Origin: Gammaproteobacteria bacterium | GTDB taxonomy: Bacteria; Pseudomonadota; Gammaproteobacteria; SURF-13 | DNA length: 5,002 nucleotides | Assembly (NCBI GenBank): GCA_023487615.1 | Contig: JAMDBH010000030.1 | Location: 1 to 5,002 of the forward strand | Direction: 5' to 3' | Shown: piece by piece, positions 1 to 5,002 of the stretch | How positions within the stretch are numbered: the first letter of the stretch is position 1 | Layout of the letters: every line of letters begins with the position of its first letter | Notes under the pieces: generated by a model | Databases searched by the model: none | What the model saw: the letters and a program-made list of their open reading frames with translations, nothing else | What the model was told of the DNA's origin: nothing | Translations under genes and position numbers: made by a program

Positions 1-923
1 TGTCTTACCTGGAATACGGTTTGCACCAGGGCGAGGGATTCATCGTCATCACCGGTGAGATCGGCGCCGGGAAAACCACCCTGGTGCGCAATCTGTTTCG
101 CAAACTGGATACGGAACATGTGGTGGCGGCCAATCTGGTCAGCACTCAACTCGATGCGGATGACACGCTGCGCATGGTGGTGGCCGCATTCGGCCTTCCG
201 CACGAAGATGCCAGCAAGGCGATCCTGCTGAAAAAGCTGGAGGCGTTTTTGTTGTCGCTGCACAATCAGGGGAAGCGGGCGTTGCTGGTGGTGGACGAGG
301 CGCAAAACCTGACTCCCCGCGCCGTGGAAGAATTGCGCATGCTGTCCAACTTTCAATGCGGCGAGAAATCTCTGCTGCAAAGTTTTCTGCTCGGCCAGCC
401 GGAGTTTCGCAACACCCTGCAGGGCGAGGACATGCAGCAACTGCGGCAGCGGGTCATCGCTTCTTACCACCTTGGGCCGATGGATGAGCCGGAAACCAGG
501 GCCTATATCGAACACCGGTTACAGACCGCGGGATGGAAGGGTGATCCCTCCTTCAGTGCGGACGCGTTCAGTGCGATTTATAGCTATACCGGCGGCATCC
601 CCCGCAAGATTAATACCCTGTGCGACCGGCTGATGCTGCTGGGTTATCTGGAGGATATGCACGCCCTTGACCAGGCAGCGGTTAAAGAAGTCATCGCGGA
701 TCTCATTGGCGAAATAGGCAACACTGGCGAACCTCGAAGCTATGATTCGGATATCGAGGCAAGCGTTCTTCGTGAGGAAAAGGAACTGGAGATACAGTCG
801 AATTTGGCCAGACTCGAAGACAGGATTTCCCAAATGGAGAAATCCGTCATCAAGGTGCTGAAGCTGTTGCGGGAAATTCTGGCTCTACCCAGCGTGGAGC
901 GGCTCCGCAGAGAGGACCGGTGA
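1..923 (+). CDS. XrtA/PEP-CTERM system-associated ATPase (ExeA/GspA-like AAA), 5' end missing
   Basis: The reading frame is open from base 3 to the TGA at 921-923, giving 306 visible residues; the true start lies left of the window. The TTG at 21 is internal, because the family-typical SYLEYG stretch precedes it in frame. Seen: Walker A GEIGAGKT at 54-77, Walker B LLVVDE at 282-299 followed by AQNL, the block LLQSFLLGQPEF, an arginine-bearing QLRQRV at about 438-455, and TGGIPRKIN at 588-614, all in the order typical of ExeA/GspA-type P-loop ATPases. The match is closest to the EPS-cluster subfamily (TIGR03015). After about base 740 the protein becomes highly charged, with spaced Leu/Ile/Val, and is probably a coiled coil used for oligomerisation or partner binding. 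No peptidoglycan-binding domain is visible. Known for the family: linked to XrtA EPS loci, exact role unsettled. Inference: a cytoplasmic energiser or regulator of EPS assembly or export, co-translated with wecB. Confidence 0.93.
   Translation, partial: SYLEYGLHQGEGFIVITGEIGAGKTTLVRNLFRKLDTEHVVAANLVSTQLDADDTLRMVVAAFGLPHEDASKAILLKKLEAFLLSLHNQGKRALLVVDEAQNLTPRAVEELRMLSNFQCGEKSLLQSFLLGQPEFRNTLQGEDMQQLRQRVIASYHLGPMDEPETRAYIEHRLQTAGWKGDPSFSADAFSAIYSYTGGIPRKINTLCDRLMLLGYLEDMHALDQAAVKEVIADLIGEIGNTGEPRSYDSDIEASVLREEKELEIQSNLARLEDRISQMEKSVIKVLKLLREILALPSVERLRREDR
912..915 (+). promoter_or_regulatory. Shine-Dalgarno site of wecB, inside the ATPase gene
   Basis: GAGG (within AGAGGA) lies 7 bases before the ATG at 923. 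That ATG overlaps the upstream TGA stop (TGATG at 921-925). This site favours the ATG at 923 over the adjacent in-frame GTG at 920 and suggests translational coupling to the ATPase gene. Confidence 0.7.
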
Positions 924-2119
924 TGGGTCATTCGATTTCTCGCGGTGGTCCTGTCTCCAAGATTTTATGTGTGGTGGGCGCACGCCCCAACTTTATGAAG
1001 ATTGCGCCCGTCATGGCCGCAATGAAAAAAAGCCAGTCCTTCGATCTGCATCTTGTGCACACCGGCCAGCACTATGATGCTGCGATGAACCATCAGTATT
1101 TCGAGGCGCTGGATATCCCGCGGCCCGATACGAATCTGGAGGTGGGATCGGCCAGCCATGCGGTGCAGACCGCCGAGATTATGCGCCGCTTTGAGCCGGT
1201 GCTGGATCAGGAGAGGCCCGCAGCGGTGTTGGTAGTCGGCGACGTAAATTCCACCCTGGCCTGCGCGCTGGTTGCGGCTAAAAAGGGCGTGCCGGTGGTG
1301 CACGTCGAGGCGGGTCTGCGCAGTTACGATCGCGCCATGCCCGAGGAGATCAATCGGGTGCTGACCGATCAGATCTCCGATCTCTTATTCACCACCGAAC
1401 GGGGCGCGCGCGACAATCTGCTGCGCGAGGGCGTTGAAGCGCCACGTATCCACTTCGTCGGCAATGTGATGATAGATACGTTGCACCACAATCTGAAACA
1501 AGCCGTTCCGCCCTTGCAAATTCTACAGCTTGCCGGAAAGGGAGATTTTCTGAACGGCCGCGCGGAGTATGCGGTGCTGACGCTGCATCGCCCCTCCAAT
1601 GTGGATGATGCCTCGATCTTGAAAAATCTGCTGTTGGCCGTCCGCGAGATCAGCCTGCAGGTGCCTGTGATCTTCCCCATGCATCCGCGTACCCTGACCA
1701 TGATAGAGCAGTTTTCACTACAATCCATCCTGGCCGCTCCCTTTATATTGCCTTTGCCGCCGATAGGCTATTTGGAAATGCTGGGACTGATGAAAGACGC
1801 CCGGCTGGTGCTCACCGATTCTGGGGGTATTCAGGAGGAGACCACCGCCTTGGGAGTGCCCTGCATTACCTTAAGGAATAATACGGAGCGGCCGATAACA
1901 GTGGATGAGGGCACCAACACCGTCGTGGGGCAGGACCCGAAACGCATCCTGGCGGCGTTCGACGATATCATGCGGCAAGGCGGCAAGGCGGGCAGAATTC
2001 CGGAATTGTGGGATGGCCAGGCGTCGCTGCGTATCGCCACGGTGATGCGGGAGTGGCTGAATGGCGGCGCCGGCAAGCTGCGCGCTGCAACTAAAAACTA
2101 CGATAGTACTGCCTCATAA
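923..2119 (+). CDS. wecB: UDP-N-acetylglucosamine 2-epimerase, non-hydrolysing type
   Basis: The 398-residue protein interconverts UDP-GlcNAc and UDP-ManNAc in the cytoplasm, supplying an N-acetylated sugar for EPS. Its length is close to the usual 370-400. The conserved blocks appear in order: GARPNFMKIAP (residues 19-29), HTGQHYD (46-52), VVGDVNSTLA (104-113), HVEAGLRS (127-134), MPEEINR (139-145), GNVMIDTL (180-187), LTLHRP (219-224), FPMHPRT (251-257), LTDSGGIQEE (297-306) and RNNTERP (318-324). By comparison with E. coli WecB, the expected catalytic or binding residues are K26, D107, E129, E141 and H222, and all are present. The start is the ATG overlapping the upstream stop codon, with a good Shine-Dalgarno site. 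The last dozen or so residues look unconserved. It is the last gene before the palindromic repeat. The symbol is by family; the sugar finally used in this EPS is not known. Confidence 0.95.
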   Translation: MGHSISRGGPVSKILCVVGARPNFMKIAPVMAAMKKSQSFDLHLVHTGQHYDAAMNHQYFEALDIPRPDTNLEVGSASHAVQTAEIMRRFEPVLDQERPAAVLVVGDVNSTLACALVAAKKGVPVVHVEAGLRSYDRAMPEEINRVLTDQISDLLFTTERGARDNLLREGVEAPRIHFVGNVMIDTLHHNLKQAVPPLQILQLAGKGDFLNGRAEYAVLTLHRPSNVDDASILKNLLLAVREISLQVPVIFPMHPRTLTMIEQFSLQSILAAPFILPLPPIGYLEMLGLMKDARLVLTDSGGIQEETTALGVPCITLRNNTERPITVDEGTNTVVGQDPKRILAAFDDIMRQGGKAGRIPELWDGQASLRIATVMREWLNGGAGKLRAATKNYDSTAS

Positions 2120-2141
2120 ATCAACCCCCCTCCCCCTTGAT

Positions 2142-2162
2142 GGGGGAGGGTGGGGGTGGGGG
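2142..2162 (+). other. G-quadruplex motif, + strand
   Basis: Four G-runs (2142-2146, 2148-2150, 2152-2156, 2158-2162) are separated by single bases A, T and T. Short loops like these favour very stable parallel quadruplexes. It starts 22 bases after the wecB stop codon and would be present in the mRNA, where it competes with the 2128-2150 hairpin for the same G residues. Confidence 0.75.
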
Positions 2163-2185
2163 TGAAAAAGCTGGCTACCATCTCA

Positions 2186-2206
2186 CCCTCCCCCTAGCCC
2201 CCTCCC
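2186..2206 (-). other. G-quadruplex motif, - strand
   Basis: On the + strand the C-runs are 2186-2188, 2190-2194, 2198-2202 and 2204-2206. On the - strand this reads as four G-runs with loops A, CTA and A. It mirrors the + strand motif in the other arm of the repeat, so each DNA strand carries one quadruplex candidate. Confidence 0.65.
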
Positions 2207-2232
2207 GTCAAGGGAGGGGGGATATATTTTTT
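2198..2232 (+). terminator. Possible weak intrinsic terminator after wecB
   Basis: The perfect 9-bp G/C stem 2198-2206/2212-2220 is followed, after G2221 and ATATA, by six T (2227-2232). The stem is strong, but the T-run is set back about 6 bases from it, which is not ideal. It may cause partial termination between wecB and the deacetylase gene, or it may simply be the repeat's right arm next to A+T-rich DNA. Confidence 0.3.
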
Positions 2233-2297
2233 CTGAGTGACTTTGTGTATGAATTCATTAGTAATTGAAATTGACCTTCCCTGGATGGTAACCACTC
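2222..2297 (+). promoter_or_regulatory. A+T-rich leader before the deacetylase gene; possible promoter region, no clear boxes
   Basis: By my count about one third of this stretch is G+C, far below the flanking genes. Such composition fits a promoter for the deacetylase-femAB-glycosyltransferase unit. I found no convincing -35/-10 pair and no sigma-54 -24/-12 (TGGC-N-TTGC) motif. TATGAA at 2248-2253 has no partner at the right spacing. A weak GGATGG (2283-2288) lies 9 bases before the ATG at 2298 and is the best ribosome-binding candidate. Confidence 0.3.
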
Positions 2298-3155
2298 ATG
2301 ACAAACACCGTAACCTCTTCGCCGATTCGAAATGCGATGACGATAGATGTCGAGGATTACTTCCAGGTTTCGGCCTTCGCCCCTTACATTTCCCACGCAA
2401 CATGGCATAACCAGCCCTGCCGGGTGGAGCGCAATGTGGACGCGATACTCGCGATGCTGGACGATCACGGGGTACATGCCACTTTCTTCACGCTCGGCTG
2501 GCTTGCACAACGTTACCCCGATTTGATACGCAGGATAGTCGCCCAGGGCCATGAGCTGGCCAGTCATGGTTACGACCATTACCGCGCGACGGAACAGAAC
2601 CGCGCCGAGTTCCTGGAAGATGTTACCCGCACCAAGCATCTCTTGGAGGATATGGGTGGCGTAGAAGTCAAAGGCTATCGCGCACCCAGTTTTTCCATCG
2701 GCGAAAACAATCTGTGGGCGTTGCAATGCCTGCAGGAGGCGGGATACCTCTATAGCTCAAGCATTTATCCTATCCGGCATGATCACTATGGGATGCCGAA
2801 TGCGCCGCGTTTCGCGTTTCATCCCAACGAAGGTCAAGGGTTGTTGGAGGTGCCGGTCACGACGATCAGGCTGTTCAATCGCAAGCTGCCTATCGGCGGC
2901 GGCGGGTATTTCCGCCTGCTCCCTTATCCTCTTTCACGCTGGTGCATGCGGCAGGTCAACCGGCGCGACGGACAGGCCTGCATCTTTTATTTTCACCCCT
3001 GGGAGATAGATCCCGGCCAGCCGCGCATACCGGGCATCGCACTCAAGACCCGCTTTCGTCACTACTTGAATCTAGGGCGGATGGAAACGCGGCTGAGAAC
3101 GCTGCTCAAGGACTTCCGGTGGGACAGGATGGACAGGATATTTCTGGCGCCATGA
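2298..3155 (+). CDS. XrtA-system polysaccharide deacetylase (NodB-like, carbohydrate esterase 4 fold)
   Basis: The 285-residue protein should remove N-acetyl (or O-acetyl) groups from a sugar in the EPS or its precursor. The motifs follow the NodB order: TIDVEDYF (residues 15-22) carries the catalytic and metal-site acidic residues (D17, D20 region), HATFFTLGWLA (60-70), ELASHGYDH (86-94) with probable metal-binding H90 and H94, GYRAPSFS (126-133), LLEVPVT (182-188), GGGGYFR (200-206) and FYFHPWE (230-236) with the late histidine H233. The VEDYF N-terminus and the FHPWEIDP C-terminus are characteristic of the EPS-cluster subfamily (TIGR03006). No signal peptide or membrane helix is visible, so it is predicted cytoplasmic, unlike secreted PgaB/IcaB-type enzymes. 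The ATG at 2298 is preferred; the in-frame ATG at 2337 would start only three residues before D17. A 9-bp tandem duplication lies near the 3' end. Confidence 0.93.
   Translation: MTNTVTSSPIRNAMTIDVEDYFQVSAFAPYISHATWHNQPCRVERNVDAILAMLDDHGVHATFFTLGWLAQRYPDLIRRIVAQGHELASHGYDHYRATEQNRAEFLEDVTRTKHLLEDMGGVEVKGYRAPSFSIGENNLWALQCLQEAGYLYSSSIYPIRHDHYGMPNAPRFAFHPNEGQGLLEVPVTTIRLFNRKLPIGGGGYFRLLPYPLSRWCMRQVNRRDGQACIFYFHPWEIDPGQPRIPGIALKTRFRHYLNLGRMETRLRTLLKDFRWDRMDRIFLAP
3122..3139 (+). repeat. Perfect 9-bp tandem duplication (GGACAGGAT x2)
   Basis: Two adjacent identical 9-mers lie in the last codons of the deacetylase gene and encode most of the DRM/DRI tail. Gain or loss of a unit would keep the frame and change only three residues. 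Confidence 0.8.
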
Positions 3156-3180
3156 CGCCTCTGCAAAATGTTGCCCGTTC

Positions 3181-3186
3181 AGGAGG
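3181..3186 (+). promoter_or_regulatory. Consensus Shine-Dalgarno (AGGAGG) that sets the femAB-like start
   Basis: AGGAGG lies 5 bases before the ATG at 3192. The earlier in-frame ATG at 3168 has no purine-rich ribosome site ahead of it, so the start at 3192 is preferred. Confidence 0.85.
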
Positions 3187-3191
3187 CGGCT

Positions 3192-4271
3192 ATGACTGCC
3201 TTGGCCCAGGATGAGCGCGGGGCCGCGCGTCATTCGCCCGCCACGCAAGTGGTAACCAGGGAACTGCAACCCGCCGATGTCGCCCGCTGGGAGGCGTTTG
3301 TCGAGGCTGCCCCCGGCGCCACGTTCTTTCATCGCGCCGGTTGGAAGACGGTTATCGAACGCGCCTTTGGGCATCGCACTCATTTTCTCTACACCGAGTC
3401 GGGCGGCCGTATTGTAGGCATACTGCCGCTGGCCGAGGTGAAGAGCCGGCTGTTCGGTCATAGCCTGGTGAGCCTGCCGTTCTGCGTCTATGGCGGGATT
3501 GTGGCCGAGACGCAGGCCGCCCGGCAGTCGCTCGACCAGGCGGGACAGGCGCTGGCCGCGCGCTTGAATGTAGACCATCTGGAATACCGTAATCTCGCGC
3601 CGCAACACTCTGATTGGGTGTGCAAGGATTTGTATGTCACCTTCAGAAAGCCGATAGATCCCGATGAGGAAAAGAACATGCTCGCCATTCCGCGCAAGCA
3701 GCGTGCGATGGTGCGCAAGGGAATCAAGGCCGGCCTTGCGAGCGGGATTGATGAGGATGTAGACCGCTTTTTTAGCGCCTATTCGCAGAGTGTGCATCGG
3801 CTCGGTACGCCGGTATTCGCAAAAAACTATTTCGCTATCCTTAAGGAAGTATTTGGAACAAGTTGTGAGATCTTGACGGTGACCCTGGACGGACGCGTGA
3901 TCAGCAGCGTGCTCAACTTTTATTTTCGCGACGAGGTGCTGCCATACTACGGCGGCGGCACGGACCAGGCGCGCGACGTCGCCGGCAACGATTTCATGTA
4001 TTGGGAGGTCATGCGCCGCGCTGCTGCGCGGGGCTGTAAATTATTCGATTACGGCCGCAGCAAACGCGGTACGGGCTCTTACGATTTCAAGAGAAACTGG
4101 GGTTTCGAGCCGCAGCCGCTGCATTATGAGTACAAACTCTATCGCGCCAAGGCAGTGCCGGATCACAACCCGCTCAATCCGAAATATCAATTGTTCATCA
4201 AATTATGGCAGCGATTACCGTTGCCCTTGGCCAATCTGATCGGCCCCTACGTTGTAAAAAATCTGGGTTAG
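3192..4271 (+). CDS. FemAB-family XrtA/PEP-CTERM system-associated protein (GNAT-fold acyl/aminoacyl transferase-like)
   Basis: The protein has 359 residues from the ATG at 3192; an ATG at 3168 would add eight residues but lacks a ribosome site. It matches the EPS-cluster FemAB subfamily (TIGR03019). Seen: an N-terminal lobe with WEAFVEAAPGATFFH (33-47), WKTVIERAFGH (51-61), GILPLAEVKS (76-85) and LVSLPFCVYGG (92-102); a basic IPRKQRAMVRKGIKAG stretch (166-181); and a C-terminal GNAT-like half with PYYGGG (251-256), NDFMYWEVMRRAAARG (266-281), FDYGRSKRGTGSYDFKRNWGFEP (285-307) and LHYEYKL (310-316). FemAB relatives move amino acids from aminoacyl-tRNA to peptidoglycan precursors. Here the acceptor is more likely an EPS sugar or lipid-linked precursor, which is inference. 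No signal peptide or membrane helix is visible. It starts 36 bases after the deacetylase and ends 4 bases before the next gene, so it is surely co-transcribed with both. Confidence 0.92.
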   Translation: MTALAQDERGAARHSPATQVVTRELQPADVARWEAFVEAAPGATFFHRAGWKTVIERAFGHRTHFLYTESGGRIVGILPLAEVKSRLFGHSLVSLPFCVYGGIVAETQAARQSLDQAGQALAARLNVDHLEYRNLAPQHSDWVCKDLYVTFRKPIDPDEEKNMLAIPRKQRAMVRKGIKAGLASGIDEDVDRFFSAYSQSVHRLGTPVFAKNYFAILKEVFGTSCEILTVTLDGRVISSVLNFYFRDEVLPYYGGGTDQARDVAGNDFMYWEVMRRAAARGCKLFDYGRSKRGTGSYDFKRNWGFEPQPLHYEYKLYRAKAVPDHNPLNPKYQLFIKLWQRLPLPLANLIGPYVVKNLG

Positions 4272-4275
4272 GGCG

Positions 4276-5002
4276 ATGCAGGACGTGCTCTACCTTACCC
4301 ATCGCATCCCTTATCCTCCCAACAAAGGGGACAAGGTGCGGTCTTACCATTTCCTGAAATATTTGTCCGCCCGCTACCGTGTCCATCTCGCCACCTTTGT
4401 GGACGATGCCGATGACTGGCGGCACGTCGAGACGGTGCGCAAACTTTGCGGTGAGTCCTATTTTGCTGGCCTCAATCCCGTCACCGCGAGAATCAGCAGC
4501 CTCGCGGGGCTGATCCGGCGCACGCCGTTGAGTCTTTTTTATTATCGGGATAAGCAACTACAGCGTTGGGTGAGTGAGATGTTGAACAGGCTGCCCGTGA
4601 AGTACATCGTGGTGTTTTCCTCGGTCATGGCGCAGTATGCGATGCGCGCCGGGGAAGCCCGCCGTATTGTAGATTTTGTTGACGTGGACTCGGACAAGTG
4701 GAAGCAGTATGCGCTGACTAAACCCTGGCCGCTCAGTTTGATATACAAGCGCGAGGCCGAGCAGTTGTTGCGTTATGAGCGCAAGGTGGCGCAAGCCTTC
4801 GACGCCTCGGTATTTGTGTCGGACGCCGAAGCGGAATTGTTCAGACAACTTGCGCCGGAGAGCGCAGCCAAGACCTATGCCATTCACAACGGGGTGGACG
4901 CGGAGTATTTCTCGCCGCGGAGAGACTATGCAAATCCTTATAGCGCCGCTGAACGTGTGTTAGTCTTTACCGGCGCGATGGACTATTGGCCCAACGTGGA
5001 TG
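4276..5002 (+). CDS. XrtA/PEP-CTERM system glycosyltransferase, TIGR03087-like, 3' end missing
   Basis: The ATG at 4276 opens a frame with no stop through 5001 (242 codons); the gene runs off the right edge. The N-terminus MQDVLYLTHRIPYPPNKGDKVRSYH is the signature opening of the group 1-type glycosyltransferases in XrtA EPS clusters, here with the usual nucleotide-sugar transferase start (PPNKGDK). Further blocks are VDFVDVDSDKW (about residues 157-167), FVSDAEAELF (about 205-214), AIHNGVDAEYFSP (about 227-239 if counted to the right edge, encoded near 4879-4917) and LVFTGAMDYWPNVD (encoded 4960-5001). The C-terminal donor-binding half, including any EX7E motif, is outside the window. About 60% of a roughly 400-residue protein is visible. 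Its start lies 4 bases after the femAB stop, with only weak GGG at 4265-4267 as a ribosome site, so translational coupling is likely. Role: transfer of a sugar from a nucleotide donor to the lipid-linked EPS intermediate at the inner face of the membrane. Confidence 0.92.
   Translation, partial: MQDVLYLTHRIPYPPNKGDKVRSYHFLKYLSARYRVHLATFVDDADDWRHVETVRKLCGESYFAGLNPVTARISSLAGLIRRTPLSLFYYRDKQLQRWVSEMLNRLPVKYIVVFSSVMAQYAMRAGEARRIVDFVDVDSDKWKQYALTKPWPLSLIYKREAEQLLRYERKVAQAFDASVFVSDAEAELFRQLAPESAAKTYAIHNGVDAEYFSPRRDYANPYSAAERVLVFTGAMDYWPNVD

Larger units (their letters stand above)
2125..2221. repeat. Nested G/C-rich inverted repeat, REP-doublet (REPIN-like) architecture
   Basis: The gap between wecB and the deacetylase holds two mirror-image small hairpins within a larger inverted repeat. 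The left hairpin pairs 2128-2136 with 2142-2150 (9 bp, loop TTGAT). The right one pairs 2198-2206 with 2212-2220 (9 bp, loop GTCAA). The outer ends 2125-2134 and 2212-2221 are perfect 10-bp reverse complements, and the inner ends 2160-2165 and 2183-2188 also pair (GGGTGA with TCACCC). A spacer of about 17 bases sits in the middle. The whole could fold as one long imperfect hairpin or as two separate ones. Similar G/C-run palindromes are dispersed in many proteobacterial genomes. That this one is multicopy is an inference, since only one copy is in the window. No ORF of interest and no transposase are associated with it. Confidence 0.85.

Noticed and set aside
21..23. TTG as the start codon of the ATPase
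   Set aside because: The frame continues upstream to the window edge with family-like residues (SYLEYG), and Walker A would be only 12 residues from this start. The real start is outside the window.
965..1728. Antisense open frames opposite wecB
   Set aside because: The + strand carries every WecB motif; the opposite frames have no domain and no ribosome site that I can see.
2125..2221. CRISPR or simple tandem repeat array in the intergenic gap
   Set aside because: There are only two inverted arms around one spacer, with no series of direct repeats.
2248..2276. Promoter boxes TATGAA (2248-2253) and TTGACC (2271-2276)
   Set aside because: The -10-like box has no -35 at suitable spacing, and the -35-like box would put its -10 on the start codon of the deacetylase.
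2208..2726. 172-codon open frame on the - strand opposite the deacetylase gene
   Set aside because: It lies antisense to a gene with clear NodB motifs, begins inside the deacetylase gene and ends in the palindromic repeat, and its translation shows no recognisable domain.
3072..3797. 241-codon open frame on the - strand opposite the FemAB-like gene
   Set aside because: It is the antisense shadow of two well-supported + strand genes in G+C-rich DNA. The translation is rich in Arg, Gly and His with no family resemblance.
4198..4887. Several - strand open frames at the right end
   Set aside because: They overlap the glycosyltransferase frame, which is open to the edge and has family motifs throughout.

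Overview
The window lies inside an exopolysaccharide (EPS) biosynthesis cluster of the kind that accompanies exosortase A (XrtA) and PEP-CTERM protein sorting. Five genes run head to tail on the + strand, and the two outer ones are cut by the window edges. The gene set and its order (ExeA-like ATPase, UDP-GlcNAc 2-epimerase, NodB-type deacetylase, FemAB-like protein, group 1-type glycosyltransferase) are a hallmark of Gram-negative, mostly beta- and gammaproteobacterial, environmental or biofilm-forming bacteria. The moderately high G+C and strong Shine-Dalgarno sites fit this. I cannot name a genus.

Layout. Positions 1-923 hold the 3' part of an XrtA-associated AAA ATPase with Walker A and B motifs and a C-terminal coiled coil. 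Its stop codon overlaps the start of wecB (923-2119), which makes UDP-ManNAc from UDP-GlcNAc. A 178-base gap follows (2120-2297). It contains a nested G/C-rich inverted repeat (2125-2221) with strong G-quadruplex motifs on both strands, then an A+T-rich leader. Next come a polysaccharide deacetylase (2298-3155), a FemAB-family protein (best start 3192, ending 4271) and, after 4 bases, the first 242 codons of a TIGR03087-type glycosyltransferase (4276 to the right edge).

How the genes fit together. WecB supplies an N-acetylated sugar nucleotide. The glycosyltransferase would add sugars to a lipid-linked intermediate. The deacetylase would expose an amine, and the FemAB protein could transfer an acyl or aminoacyl group. 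Neither the deacetylase nor the FemAB protein shows a signal peptide or membrane segment, so both look cytoplasmic. The ATPase is a likely accessory to assembly or export. In related clusters xrtA itself usually follows the TIGR03087 gene, so it is expected just beyond the right edge.

The cluster type is already described. The least explained element is the palindromic, G-quadruplex-prone repeat that splits it between wecB and the deacetylase. The deacetylase/FemAB pair is the most interesting biochemical question.
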